Positions 36,308 through 44,711 of a stretch of 64,000 nt of DNA are shown piece after piece (positions within the stretch are counted from its first letter, which is position 1; each line of letters opens with the position of its first letter). Both the position numbers and the translations under genes were made by a program. The DNA lies in assembly GCF_001499655.1 (NCBI RefSeq), contig NZ_LN879502.1, forward strand, positions 2,480,001 through 2,544,000. The letters are read 5' to 3'. The DNA comes from Candidatus Protochlamydia naegleriophila (GTDB lineage: Bacteria > Chlamydiota > Chlamydiia > Chlamydiales > Parachlamydiaceae). The notes below the pieces were generated by a model that was not told the DNA's origin, made no database searches, and saw only the letters and a program-made list of their open reading frames with translations.

Positions 36308-37126
36308 ATGTGTGGTGGTGGTGCGTGTGTTGGACTCGATGCTTTCAAACCTAAAGTCGAGGTTCTGCGAGTAGTCCCAAAAGAGAACGGGGAATTAGAA
36401 GGGCGTGCTTATGTCTACTTGAAGCCTCAAGGTTTTTTTGAAAGAGGTCTGTATGCATTTCAAGGCGTCATTCAAGCCGAAAAAATTACTCAAATTGCTA
36501 ATGAATGCTTTCACCTCTTTCATCGCATAATTAAAGCTCGAGCAAGTGCCGAGATCTATAATTTGTGCAAAAACCTGCATGACGGCGCCCATGCCTTTGA
36601 TGAAGGCCTGCATGCCGTGACAGTTTTTAGCGGTGTTTTGAGCATGGGAGCTGGCACATTTATCGAACGCAAGCATACGCATGGACCTGGAGCAAAACCG
36701 ATTGACTATACTCGCACAGCTATTCGCATTTTACATTTTATGGCACATGGGCTCACCACCGTCGCCTTCTTGGGAAAAATGAAAATGATTTCCATTGGCA
36801 AATTAGACGAGAGACTGATCATCCTCGGTGCTTCTTTAACGCTTGTTGGCCATACGATTCACATCATTTCCATGGTTTGGCGCCGCTTTCATTCCGATCA
36901 CCATCACGAGCACAACTTCAAGTCTGATTTCATCATCCAGGGTACTGGAATGCTAGTTCAATCGGTTTTTGTGGTGACTGAATTGAATCTGGTTGCAAAA
37001 GCGACAGAATTGGTTTTATCTCAGGCAAGATCGGTAGCCATCATCATTCAAAGCCTTTTCATTCTACACCGTTTATCTCCAGATGAAGCGGCGGTTAAAT
37101 TTCCGCTTCCACGAGTCGCTGCATAA
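36308..37126 (+). CDS. Hypothetical protein with hydrophobic segments and a His-rich loop
   Basis: A 272-residue orphan starting MCGGGACVGLDAF. The N-terminal 80 residues are mixed. Three or four moderately hydrophobic segments follow: AVTVFSGVLSMGAGTF (about 108-123), ILHFMAHGLTTVAFLG, LIILGASLTLVGHTIHIISM and FIIQGTGMLVQSVFVV. Between the third and fourth is a His-rich loop, RRFHSDHHHEHNF, which could bind a metal. Paired hydrophobic segments with short turns suggest a membrane or inclusion-membrane protein. aaaagga precedes the ATG. No family recognised. Confidence 0.6.
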   Translation: MCGGGACVGLDAFKPKVEVLRVVPKENGELEGRAYVYLKPQGFFERGLYAFQGVIQAEKITQIANECFHLFHRIIKARASAEIYNLCKNLHDGAHAFDEGLHAVTVFSGVLSMGAGTFIERKHTHGPGAKPIDYTRTAIRILHFMAHGLTTVAFLGKMKMISIGKLDERLIILGASLTLVGHTIHIISMVWRRFHSDHHHEHNFKSDFIIQGTGMLVQSVFVVTELNLVAKATELVLSQARSVAIIIQSLFILHRLSPDEAAVKFPLPRVAA

Positions 37127-37293
37127 GGAAATAGTCCAGGGGCGAGCGCGCAATGCCTGGATGTCCAGGCATTGTTTTTAAGCCCGTTGCTGCACCTTGA
37201 TTGCGGAGTTAAAGAGTTTTTCTTTTGCAAAAGAGAACAATGGGGTAGGGTGGATGCTTTAGCTAGCAGCAGCAATATCAAATTGGAGGGAAA

Positions 37294-37830
37294 ATGGGCA
37301 GGACAAAGCGATGGCAAATCAAATGGCTCTTGAGCCTCGTTTGTTTAGCTCTTGCAACAGCCGCCTACTTCTATCAAATCCCCACTTCTGCGACTGAGCA
37401 TAAAGAAGCGATTCTTGAGGCGGCCCAAAAACTGCCTCAAAGCGGTGTTTTGAAAAAAAATTGGGACGGCTACATTTATCTCAAGGTCGATGACGATTAC
37501 ATTCATCAACTTTTTCCATTGATTCACGAAAATGGCTTTCACAAGCCAAGCTCACTGCATCGTCCAAGCCGCATTGGCGCTCATATCAGTGTTTTCTATA
37601 AAGATGAGGCGGCATCGAGAAAGCCCATCACTGAAGTTGGCCAATCCTACTCTTTCCGCGTCAAAAACTTCACCCATGTAAGCACCAAGCAAAAAGACTA
37701 TGCCATTATCGAAGTGGATTCGCCTGAACTCGAAAAGCTAAGAGAAAAGTACGGGCTCCCTCCGAAGCTATTCAATCACGAATTTCACATTACCATTGGC
37801 GATAAGAACAAGCGCTACTATGTTCCCTAA
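37294..37830 (+). CDS. Membrane-anchored 2H-phosphoesterase-like protein
   Basis: A 178-residue protein. The N-terminus (KWLLSLVCLALATAAYFY) is an anchor or uncleaved signal. The rest carries two HxS/T motifs spaced as in 2H phosphoesterases: GAHISVFY (His97, Ser99) and HEFHITIGD (His165, Thr167). These enzymes act on cyclic phosphates or RNA ends. The call rests on the two motifs and on their being at beta-strand positions, so it is tentative. With the anchor the domain should lie in the periplasm or be secreted. A ggaggg ribosome binding site precedes the ATG. Its last four bases overlap the convergent LOG gene. Confidence 0.55.
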   Translation: MGRTKRWQIKWLLSLVCLALATAAYFYQIPTSATEHKEAILEAAQKLPQSGVLKKNWDGYIYLKVDDDYIHQLFPLIHENGFHKPSSLHRPSRIGAHISVFYKDEAASRKPITEVGQSYSFRVKNFTHVSTKQKDYAIIEVDSPELEKLREKYGLPPKLFNHEFHITIGDKNKRYYVP

Positions 37831-38897
37831 AAACTATTGATGCGGTCGATCAATAAACGCAAAAGGCCAAAATGCCTGTGGTTGTGCTCAAAAGCCAAAC
37901 GAGGCAATTCCAGGTGATCAGTCTCTTCTTGCAAGGCCGCCGTCTGATACATCGCTCCTTCTTTTAATAGGGGAGAAAATTCTTGGTTAAGGCTTGCAAC
38001 CTGACTCTCTGTCAGCGCCGTCAGCAAACGGATGACCAGCGTATCTTTGACATAACGGCTTGAATGATAGCGATGATAAAACTGCTGAATGTGGGCAACG
38101 GCTGCTTCAATGCTTGGAGCCTGATAAAAGAGGTGCAAATCTTCCGAACTGATCCACCCATTGGAGAGCAAGTTTTGCCGAATATAATCTTGCCATGCAT
38201 TCCAATACGACCCTTTTTCTCCTTCCAGCAAAACGACAGGAATAATATTGGCCTTACCCGTCTGCATGAGGGTCAACACCTCAAAAAGCTCATCCTGCGT
38301 CCCAACTCCTCCTGGAAAAGCAGCAATAGCATCGGAATGGCTTAAAAACATGAGCTTGCGCGTAAAGAAATAGCGGAATGTGATCAGTTTCGGATCGCCT
38401 GCTAAAAGAGAATTGGACGGCGCTTCAAATGGAAGTCTAATCGATAAACCAAAACGAGACTCCTTTTCAGAGCCTTCTAAACCTGCTTTCATGATTCCAT
38501 CAGCTGCTCCAGTAATGCACACCCATCCTAAATGAGCCATGCCAGCACCGAAAGCTTTAGCAGCCTGGTAGTCGGGATGGTTCTCTGGCGTGCGAGCCGA
38601 ACCAAAGATGCTGATACGCTTAGCCGCGGGATATTTATTGAAAACGCGATACGCATATCGCATTTCTTTGAAGGCACGCGTCATGAGCTTGAGCTGACCT
38701 AAATCATATCCTTCCTTTGACATCTTGATGCTCGTTGCAATGATTTGACTAATCAAATCTGACTCAAGCGATTGAGGATTTGCCCCGCTAAAGACGATTA
38801 AATCTTGAATTTTCTGCTCAAGCTGTTCGTAAAAAAGATCCCGCGGAGTAGCGTGCTCGGGATCAAATTTCGGCGCCTCATCTCCCACGTTTTCCAT
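37827..38897 (-). CDS. LOG-family (lysine-decarboxylase-like) nucleotide-binding protein
   Basis: A 356-residue protein containing a Rossmann-like LOG domain at about residues 95-275: ISIFGSARTPENHPDY, VCITGAADGIMKAGLEGS and the signature FPGGVGTQDELFEVLTLMQ (PGGxGTxxE). LOG enzymes release free cytokinin-type bases or hydrolyse nucleoside monophosphates; in bacteria they are often PpnN-like nucleotidases. An N-terminal 90-residue helical extension and a C-terminal 80 residues are present here. The exact substrate is unknown. Gene convergent with the 2H-like gene. Confidence 0.85.
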   Translation of the reverse strand: MENVGDEAPKFDPEHATPRDLFYEQLEQKIQDLIVFSGANPQSLESDLISQIIATSIKMSKEGYDLGQLKLMTRAFKEMRYAYRVFNKYPAAKRISIFGSARTPENHPDYQAAKAFGAGMAHLGWVCITGAADGIMKAGLEGSEKESRFGLSIRLPFEAPSNSLLAGDPKLITFRYFFTRKLMFLSHSDAIAAFPGGVGTQDELFEVLTLMQTGKANIIPVVLLEGEKGSYWNAWQDYIRQNLLSNGWISSEDLHLFYQAPSIEAAVAHIQQFYHRYHSSRYVKDTLVIRLLTALTESQVASLNQEFSPLLKEGAMYQTAALQEETDHLELPRLAFEHNHRHFGLLRLLIDRINSF

Positions 38898-39078
38898 ACG
38901 ATGACTCTCTCTTAAAGCGGTTGCATGCGTTTATACAAGGCAATTCAAACTTTGGTTTTTGGCCTCATTGGACTACATAGCATTCATTCTAAGCAATGAT
39001 AAAAAGACTAGTAAGTCCTCTCTTTATACGTTTTGTTTTGACTATTTTGACTTTAATTCCTTATAACCTGGCTTTGGG

Positions 39079-39212
39079 TTTATCTACTTGAATGAAGCGC
39101 AAATGGCAAGCTAGATGCAAAATGCCTTCGTAGACAATAATGCAAATTAACTAATGTCAAGAAGCAACTTCTTTGCCAATAGCCGCAAGGAGCCTAAATT
39201 TCAAGCAGATAA
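39079..39212 (+). repeat. MITE-like dispersed repeat with terminal inverted repeats
   Basis: The ends TTATCTACTTGAAT (from about 39080) and TTTCAAGCAGATAA (to 39212) are inverted repeats with 12 of 14 positions matching, bounding about 134 bases without coding capacity. The internal part aligns with 36051-36158, and the right end (GCCTAAATTT plus CAAGCAGATAA) recurs exactly at 47178-47198 in inverse orientation. It lies in the 544-base gap between the LOG gene and hsp20; nothing else is recognised there. Confidence 0.55.
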
Positions 39213-39441
39213 GGCGCTCGGGTTTTATGCAGGAATTGCCTGATAACTCTATAGATCTTGGTTTTTCCATCGCTATTAGCTTTTTGCTATCCACATTCTT
39301 ATAAAACTCTCTATTGACATGTCCGATTAGATCGAGATGAGTTGATGCACAAGGCAGCCGCAAATAATAAATTATTTTTGAATGCTTCATCAATAAATTA
39401 AATCTTTACTCAAACAATGATAAGATTATTAGGAGGTTTTT

Positions 39442-39903
39442 ATGGATCGCAATCCTTTAGTTCGAAGCTCTCTTTTTCGTCTTCCCTCTTCGTTCCCCAA
39501 TTTATGGGAAGAAATGGAAGATAAAATGAGCCAGTGGATGGGATGGGGTGCAGAATCGGGCGTAAGCGTCTCCGAAGACAATCAAAACGTCTACGTCGAA
39601 GCACATCTTCCTGGATTAAAAACTGACGACTTGGATATTTCTTTTCATCAAAATACCGTTTGGATTAAAGGAGAAAGAAAAGAAGAGGAAGAAGATAAAG
39701 ATAAAAAGTTCTATCGTCGTGCGAAGAGCTCCTATTTTTATCAGGTCGATCTTCCCACACAAGTTGAAGAAAATACCGAACAAGCCGATTATAAGGATGG
39801 TATCTTAACAATCACCTTTAAGAAAACACAGCAGTCGCAAACGAGAAAAATTTCGGTTAACGATGGCTCAAAAGGTTCCATTGAAAAGAAAAATGAATCT
39901 TAA
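39442..39903 (+). CDS. Small heat shock protein, Hsp20/alpha-crystallin family
   Basis: An ATP-independent holdase chaperone of 153 residues. A short N-terminal arm (MDRNPLVRSSLFRLPSSFPN) leads into the alpha-crystallin domain (about 45-140): VSVSEDNQNVYVEAHLPGLK, DISFHQNTVWIKGERKEEEE, FYQVDLP and DYKDGILTITFKK. There is no C-terminal IxI motif in clear form; the tail ends KISVNDGSKG.... A strong aggaggt site precedes the ATG. No CIRCE element is visible upstream. Confidence 0.93.
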   Translation: MDRNPLVRSSLFRLPSSFPNLWEEMEDKMSQWMGWGAESGVSVSEDNQNVYVEAHLPGLKTDDLDISFHQNTVWIKGERKEEEEDKDKKFYRRAKSSYFYQVDLPTQVEENTEQADYKDGILTITFKKTQQSQTRKISVNDGSKGSIEKKNES

Positions 39904-39980
39904 TCTCTCTTAAGGCTTTGAAAAATAAACTCAAAGCCGATTCCTCTACTCAAATTAACTCTTAAGCGAGGATTCTAACT

Positions 39981-40910
39981 ATGAGCTGGGCACTCTCTTC
40001 TCTTATCCCTACATTCGTTACAAATTTATTTATCACCTCCCAACAAGACAACTCAGACCAACTGTTCGAACGCTTCTTGTACAAAGAAGGCCTCCAGTAC
40101 GATCCCATTTATGGAGCTATTGTCTTGGCGCTGCCCTACTTAATGGCTCAACAACACACCAAAGACCGACAATACTACATCAAGAATGGTACGTGGATTA
40201 AACTGCGCATTTCCGATAATAGCGACATTTCATTCGATCCCCCAGGTTTTGGGCAAGGGATTGGGCGGACAGTTTCTGGCCATAGCCGTGAGGAGCTTTG
40301 TTTGCTTCGCAAACACCTTGTTAAAGCCCTGAAATGGACCTTTAAAAATCAAGATCAGCATGCGGTGGATGCCATTAAAGTCATTTTCTTCTATACAATC
40401 AAAGGCCTTAAAGAACTCGAAGCCTCATATGGCCCTGAAACCAATGGAAAGCCTCTCGAAGTTAGCATTGACAATAAGAAAGTCAAATTAACAGGACAAG
40501 TTGAAGAACAAAATCAAACCAACCGCTGTTTAGAGCAAGACCGCATTTTAATTGAGTCGGCATTACAAAATCCTGATGAAGCCTTAACCATCATTGATAA
40601 GGAAGATGAAAAACTCTTTGAACTGCGCAACCTCACTCAAAAAATTTACACTCAGGAAAAGCAAAACGAGCCTATCGATCAAAAGATCGAGGATCTCTAT
40701 GCCCAAAAAATTAGAGCCTTATGGCCATCACAAACCCTTGCGGCAATTGCGAACCTGTTCAAAACAAAGCAGTCCTCATTATCCGATCCCCTAACGGCCA
40801 TTCAGACTCTGATTAAAGGCAATCCTGTTGAATTCATGCAAATTAAAAAGGAGATGCACGAATTAACCGTTAAAGCAATTGCAGACTCTTCAAAGTCCAA
40901 ACAACAATAA
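39981..40910 (+). CDS. Hypothetical soluble protein
   Basis: A 309-residue orphan. The N-terminal 170 residues are mixed alpha/beta (YDPIYGAIVLALPYLMAQQH, IKLRISDNSDISFDPPGFGQ). A charged helical part (about 180-240) follows, with EEQNQTNRCLEQDRILIES and TQKIYTQEKQNEPIDQKIED, probably coiled coil. No signal peptide. It follows hsp20 by 78 bases on the same strand and ends in a terminator-like hairpin. No family is recognised. Confidence 0.65.
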   Translation: MSWALSSLIPTFVTNLFITSQQDNSDQLFERFLYKEGLQYDPIYGAIVLALPYLMAQQHTKDRQYYIKNGTWIKLRISDNSDISFDPPGFGQGIGRTVSGHSREELCLLRKHLVKALKWTFKNQDQHAVDAIKVIFFYTIKGLKELEASYGPETNGKPLEVSIDNKKVKLTGQVEEQNQTNRCLEQDRILIESALQNPDEALTIIDKEDEKLFELRNLTQKIYTQEKQNEPIDQKIEDLYAQKIRALWPSQTLAAIANLFKTKQSSLSDPLTAIQTLIKGNPVEFMQIKKEMHELTVKAIADSSKSKQQ

Positions 40911-40917
40911 GTTCAGC

Positions 40918-40955
40918 CAAGCAATTTGCCTGTTTTTGCACAAGCAAATTGCTTG
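40918..40955 (+). terminator. Stem-loop after the 39981 gene
   Basis: CAAGCAATTTGC and GCAAATTGCTTG are perfect 12-bp complements with a 14-base loop, seven bases after the stop codon. An A-run, not a T-run, follows on the + strand. Confidence 0.6.
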
Positions 40956-41129
40956 CAAAAAAGCATTATTGAAGGCATATTAAGAAGTAATTTAAACTGC
41001 CAATTAACCTATTTTCGTCTCAATTCCTCACCTCATCGTTTTTGTTTTTCTTTTCGCAACTTGCCAGGTTAGTCAACAGGTTAAATATCCCTTTTAATCG
41101 CTTTTTGATTATTCAAATTAGGAATTTCT

Positions 41130-41978
41130 ATGCGTTCAATCTTCATGACATTGATGTACTTTACTCTTTTAATAGGTGCTCACAATGTTTATGCTGTTCC
41201 AACAGTTTTAGTGAGCGTAGCTCCCCATCAATTTTTTGTAGAAAAGATTGCTGACGACACCGTTAACGTACAACTCATGGTTCCAGCCGGAGCGAGCGCA
41301 CACACCTATGAACCAAGCCCAAGGCAAATGTTGACAGCCAGCCAGGCCGATATCTGGTTCCGCATAGGAGAACAATTTGAAAACCGTGCCATTCAAGCAC
41401 TAAAGAGCCACAATCCCAATTTGCAAGTCGTCGATTTACGCCAAGGTTTGGACCTCATTCGTACCGACCCCCATGGCCATAGAGGCTGCTGTCCTGGGTC
41501 TGAAGACCTCCATTTTTGGCTAAGTGCCCGCTTGGCGCAAACACAGGCGCGCACAATTGCTGAAGCCTTAAGCCAGGCCTACCCCCAATACTGCGAGCTC
41601 TACAACCGCAATTTGAACGAGTTTATAACTGAACTCAAGCAACTCGACGCTGACATTCAGACTGTCTTGGCTCCATTGCAAAATCGCTCCGTTTTAGTCT
41701 CCCACCCAGCTTATGGTTATTTCTGCCGCGATTACAATCTACACCAATATTCAATCGAGGTGGAAGGCAAAGATCCAACTCCGCAACAAATGACTAAGCT
41801 CTTGAGATTATCGCGTGATCTGAAAATTAAAATGATTTTTATTCAGCCTCAATACAACAATAAGGCTGCTCAACTCGTTGCCCATGATATTGGTGCCAAG
41901 ATTGTCACACTCGATCCTTACTCCAAATACTATTTTAAAAGCATGCTAGAAATCGCCCATGCATTTGCTGGGGAGTAA
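41130..41978 (+). CDS. znuA: Zinc/manganese ABC transporter, periplasmic binding protein
   Basis: A cluster A-I metal-binding protein of 282 residues that delivers Zn2+ (or Mn2+) to the ZnuCB transporter. The signal peptide runs from the ATG to about HNVYA (residue 22). Metal-ligand blocks are VAPHQFFVEKIA, SAHTYEPSPRQM, EDLHFWLSARLA, SHPAYGYFCRDY and the C-terminal TLDPYSKYY. The His-rich loop of ZnuA proteins is reduced to HGHRGCCPG, so zinc versus manganese is undecided. aggaat precedes the ATG. First gene of a tight znuA-C-B operon; Fur-family control is plausible. Confidence 0.92.
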   Translation: MRSIFMTLMYFTLLIGAHNVYAVPTVLVSVAPHQFFVEKIADDTVNVQLMVPAGASAHTYEPSPRQMLTASQADIWFRIGEQFENRAIQALKSHNPNLQVVDLRQGLDLIRTDPHGHRGCCPGSEDLHFWLSARLAQTQARTIAEALSQAYPQYCELYNRNLNEFITELKQLDADIQTVLAPLQNRSVLVSHPAYGYFCRDYNLHQYSIEVEGKDPTPQQMTKLLRLSRDLKIKMIFIQPQYNNKAAQLVAHDIGAKIVTLDPYSKYYFKSMLEIAHAFAGE

Positions 41979-41987
41979 TTTTTATTT

Positions 41988-42743
41988 ATGACCGCTATTA
42001 TCGAATTAGACCATCTTTCGTTTTCTTATCACAATACCCCCATTCTTACCGATATTTCTTTCAAGATTCAGCCGGGTGAGTTTATCGGAATCATCGGACC
42101 CAACGGGGGAGGAAAAACGACGCTGCTAAGGCTCATCATGGGATTTTTAAAACCAACAAAGGGCAGAATTAAGGTTTTTGACAAGGCTCCTGGGTCCTAT
42201 GCCAATACTAATGGCCGCCTAGCTTATGTGCCTCAATCTGTACGCCTGGATCGCGAATTTCCTATTTCAGTCTTAGAGGTCGTCCTATCAGGCCTCTTAT
42301 CGGATCTTCCCTGGTATGGAGTCTTTAAAAGCAAGGATCACCAAGCCGCCATGGAAGCACTCGACACAGTCGGATTGCGCTCTTTTAGCGACTGCCCCTT
42401 TGGAACCCTATCTGGTGGGCAAGCACAGCGCGTTCTGATTGCCAGAGCCTTGGTGTCCCAGCCACAACTCTTGTTGCTCGATGAACCGACTGCCAGCGTA
42501 GATAGCCGTGCTGAAGCCGATATCTATGCCCTATTAAAAGATTTAAAAGGACACATGACCATCATGATGGTCACGCATGACTTGAGCGCAGCCATTGACC
42601 ATGTTGAGCGTCTCCTCTGCGTACAAGGGCAGGTTTTTTCCCTGCAACCGGAAGAAGTGTGCGAACACTTCGTAGTCGGCCTCTACCATACCCCTCTTAT
42701 TCAGCCAAAACAAATCCGTACCCCTTTTTCATCCCCTATATAA
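41988..42743 (+). CDS. znuC: Zinc/manganese ABC transporter, ATP-binding protein
   Basis: The ATPase subunit of the metal importer, 251 residues, cytoplasmic. Walker A is IGPNGGGKTTLL (residues about 36-47), the Q-loop YVPQSVRLD, the ABC signature LSGGQAQRVLIARAL, and Walker B LLLLDEPTASVD followed by the H-loop VTHDLSAA. It starts nine bases after znuA and is followed at once by the permease gene. Confidence 0.95.
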   Translation: MTAIIELDHLSFSYHNTPILTDISFKIQPGEFIGIIGPNGGGKTTLLRLIMGFLKPTKGRIKVFDKAPGSYANTNGRLAYVPQSVRLDREFPISVLEVVLSGLLSDLPWYGVFKSKDHQAAMEALDTVGLRSFSDCPFGTLSGGQAQRVLIARALVSQPQLLLLDEPTASVDSRAEADIYALLKDLKGHMTIMMVTHDLSAAIDHVERLLCVQGQVFSLQPEEVCEHFVVGLYHTPLIQPKQIRTPFSSPI

Positions 42744-42744
42744 G

Positions 42745-43620
42745 GTGACTATGCCGACTTTTTTTGAAGCCATCACGACTAACTCTTTACTTCTGGCCGC
42801 CCTTTTGGCTGGCTTTGCAGCCTCAATTGTCAGTGGTATCATCGGCTCTTATGTCGTCGTTAAACGCATTGTCTTTATTGCGGGCAGCATCTCCCATGCC
42901 GTCCTCAGTGGAATTGGACTGTGCATCTGGCTTGAACGAGCAAAAGGGATTTCTTGGGTCTCGCCTTTATTTGGAGCCCTCATCTCGGCTATTTTATCGG
43001 CTCTCATTCTGGGATGGATTCACTTGTATTATAGGCAAAGGGAAGATTCGGTGATTGCGGCTCTTTGGTCGATCGGAATGGCCGTCGGCATTTTATTCAT
43101 TTCACAAACACCTGGATTCAATGTTGAGCTGACAAACTTCTTAATCGGAAATATCTTATGGGTCTCTAAAACAGACCTCTACATTCTTTGGGGATTAGAT
43201 ATTTGCACGATTTTGCTCGTCGTATGCCTGCATAAACGCTTTTTAGCCATCTGTTTCGATGAAGAGCAGGCTCGTTTGCAGGGGTTGCCTGTCAATGCCT
43301 TATACATGCTGCTGCTCATCCTCATCGCCGTATCGATTGTCTTGCTCATCCAAGTCGTTGGAATTGTGCTAGTCATGACGATGCTGACTATTCCAGCAGC
43401 TATTGCCAATTTATTGACCTCACGCTTGTCTCGCATGATGCTCATCGCCATCTTATTGAGCGGATTATTCTGCCTCGCTGGCAATGCAGTGGCCTACCAC
43501 CTCGATTGGCCAACAGGCGCAACAATTGCCTTAATTGCAGGCATGGCATATGTCTTGAGCCTCTCTTTCTTCCGCCCTCGCAAATGGACAGCCACGCAAG
43601 AAGTCCAACAAACTGGCTAG
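42745..43620 (+). CDS. znuB: Zinc/manganese ABC transporter, permease
   Basis: The membrane subunit, 289-291 residues with about nine transmembrane helices (ABC-3 family). Typical sequence: GIIGSYVVVKRIVFIAGSIS near the N-terminus, HAVLSGIGLCIWL, and LLIQVVGIVLVMTMLTIPAA in the second half. Two start codons are possible, GTG 42745 and ATG 42751; aaggtg overlaps them, so I keep the longer form. With znuA and znuC it makes a complete importer. Confidence 0.94.
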   Translation: MTMPTFFEAITTNSLLLAALLAGFAASIVSGIIGSYVVVKRIVFIAGSISHAVLSGIGLCIWLERAKGISWVSPLFGALISAILSALILGWIHLYYRQREDSVIAALWSIGMAVGILFISQTPGFNVELTNFLIGNILWVSKTDLYILWGLDICTILLVVCLHKRFLAICFDEEQARLQGLPVNALYMLLLILIAVSIVLLIQVVGIVLVMTMLTIPAAIANLLTSRLSRMMLIAILLSGLFCLAGNAVAYHLDWPTGATIALIAGMAYVLSLSFFRPRKWTATQEVQQTG

Positions 43621-43945
43621 ATCTCAAGGGCTGCACCCCTTTGCTCAATCCATTTCATTTGGCTAGAATCGGATTAGCCGGGCCAGCACGGAAACGGTTT
43701 GTCCCCTTCCAACTTCCTGGAAAAATCTGCGCATCCAACCGATTCCCTAAGGCATCATTGATGCCCAAAAGAGTTTATTTTTTGATGAGGATGCTATCTA
43801 ATTGGTTGCTATCTAAGAGAGTAAAAGGCCTTAATGGCTGAATAAGCTCGAAACACGGGCTGATTGTTCAGCTCAGCTTAAGAGATGGGTTGGCGTCTTC
43901 CGCTCTATGAAGAGCCTTCAAATTCCAGTCTTCGCAAAAAAGGAA
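43621..43945. other. Intergenic region between znuB and tRNA-Ser
   Basis: About 325 bases. Open frames here are not supported by ribosome binding sites or recognisable proteins. No hairpin with a T-run was seen directly after znuB. Confidence 0.5.
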
Positions 43946-43973
43946 AGGGCTTTGGACATAAGCCCAAAGCCCT
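43946..43973 (-). terminator. Terminator of tRNA-Ser(GCU)
   Basis: AGGGCTTTGG and CCAAAGCCCT form a perfect 10-bp stem immediately downstream (minus strand) of the tRNA gene; on the minus strand it is followed by TTCCTTTTTT. Confidence 0.8.
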
Positions 43974-43978
43974 GATGC

Positions 43979-44065
43979 GGAAAGAGAGGGATTTGAACCC
44001 TCGATACCCTTTAGGGGTATGCGTCCTTAGCAGGGACGTGCTTTCGGCCACTCAGCCATCTTTCC
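43979..44065 (-). tRNA. tRNA-Ser, anticodon GCU
   Basis: On the minus strand the gene reads GGAAAGATGGCTGAGTGGCC at its 5' end. The acceptor stem GGAAAGA pairs with the 3' TCTTTCC, the anticodon loop is CTGCTAA (GCT), a long variable arm typical of class II tRNA follows (ACGCATACCCCTAAAGGGT), and the T-loop is GGTTCAAATCC. Length 87. CCA is not encoded. Confidence 0.95.
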
Positions 44066-44216
44066 AAAACTATTCATCTCGTGATGAAAACGACTATCGT
44101 AATAACACGATAGTTTTTATGCAAGCATTGTTTCACATTCTCATGCTTTTTCTTCCTTGAATAGGCCTCCTGCCTTACTTGGAAAATAGCCAACTTTTAA
44201 GAAAGAAGTAATAAAA

Positions 44217-44242
44217 AGCCCGGGAAGAGCTTCTCCCGGGCT
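44217..44242 (-). terminator. Terminator of the His/Gly-rich protein gene
   Basis: AGCCCGGGA and TCCCGGGCT form a 9-bp GC-rich stem with an 8-base loop; on the minus strand TTTTTATT follows. It lies 28 bases after the stop codon at 44271. Confidence 0.9.
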
Positions 44243-44270
44243 AGTGGCCGCGCAAGCCGGAAAAACTTGG

Positions 44271-44711
44271 CTAGCGATATTGATAATACACGCCGCTGCC
44301 CGAATCGTAGTAGTAATTGTAAGGATAGGTATAGTAGTAAGAAGAGGGTGTGGTGTTATAATAATAAGATGTACTAGGATAAGAATAATAAGAAGGATAG
44401 CCGTAAGCACCATAATAACCTAAGCCTAAGCCCAATCCGCCTCCATAATATCCATAATTGCCATGCCAGTCGTGGTGATGTCCATGGTGATGTCCTCCAT
44501 GATGACCGTGTCCTCCATGATGCCCATGATGCCCACCTCCGTGATGCCCTCCATGATGTCCCCCACCGTGATGTCCTCCATGTCCTCCATGTCCTCCATG
44601 TCCTCCATGTCCTCCGCCATGTCCACCTTTAGCATAAGCAAAATTCAAAGGAAGAGCAAAAAGGGCCAGAAACATAAGGGCTGCAAAACTCGATTTTAAG
44701 GTACGGTACAT
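44271..44711 (-). CDS. Secreted His/Gly-rich, Tyr-rich protein
   Basis: 146 residues. A clear signal peptide (core FAALMFLALFALPLNFAYA) is cleaved at about residue 27. The mature N-terminal half is built from GGH/GHH repeats (KGGHGGGHGGHGGHGG onward to about residue 84) with roughly 25 histidines. The C-terminal half is Tyr/Ser/Pro-rich (SYPSTSYYYNTTPSSYYY). The histidine cluster is likely to bind Zn2+, Ni2+ or Cu2+ in the periplasm or outer envelope. The nearby znu importer makes a zinc-buffer role attractive, but that is inference. An agggggt sequence precedes the ATG and a strong terminator follows. Confidence 0.75.
   Translation of the reverse strand: MYRTLKSSFAALMFLALFALPLNFAYAKGGHGGGHGGHGGHGGHGGHHGGGHHGGHHGGGHHGHHGGHGHHGGHHHGHHHDWHGNYGYYGGGLGLGLGYYGAYGYPSYYSYPSTSYYYNTTPSSYYYTYPYNYYYDSGSGVYYQYR
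44572..44616. repeat. 9-bp tandem repeat within the His/Gly-rich gene
   Basis: TGTCCTCCA is repeated from 44572 in five units, the last ending in G instead of A. Each unit encodes three residues (GGH register on the minus strand), so copy-number change would keep the frame. Confidence 0.85.

Noticed and set aside
39157-39393. 78-codon frame (-) over the MITE-like repeat
   Set aside because: It spans the repeat end and AT-rich DNA and lacks a start signal.
44463-44699. Met/Ser-rich open frame (+)
   Set aside because: It is the antisense of the GGH repeat gene; its low complexity comes from the repeat and there is no ribosome binding site.
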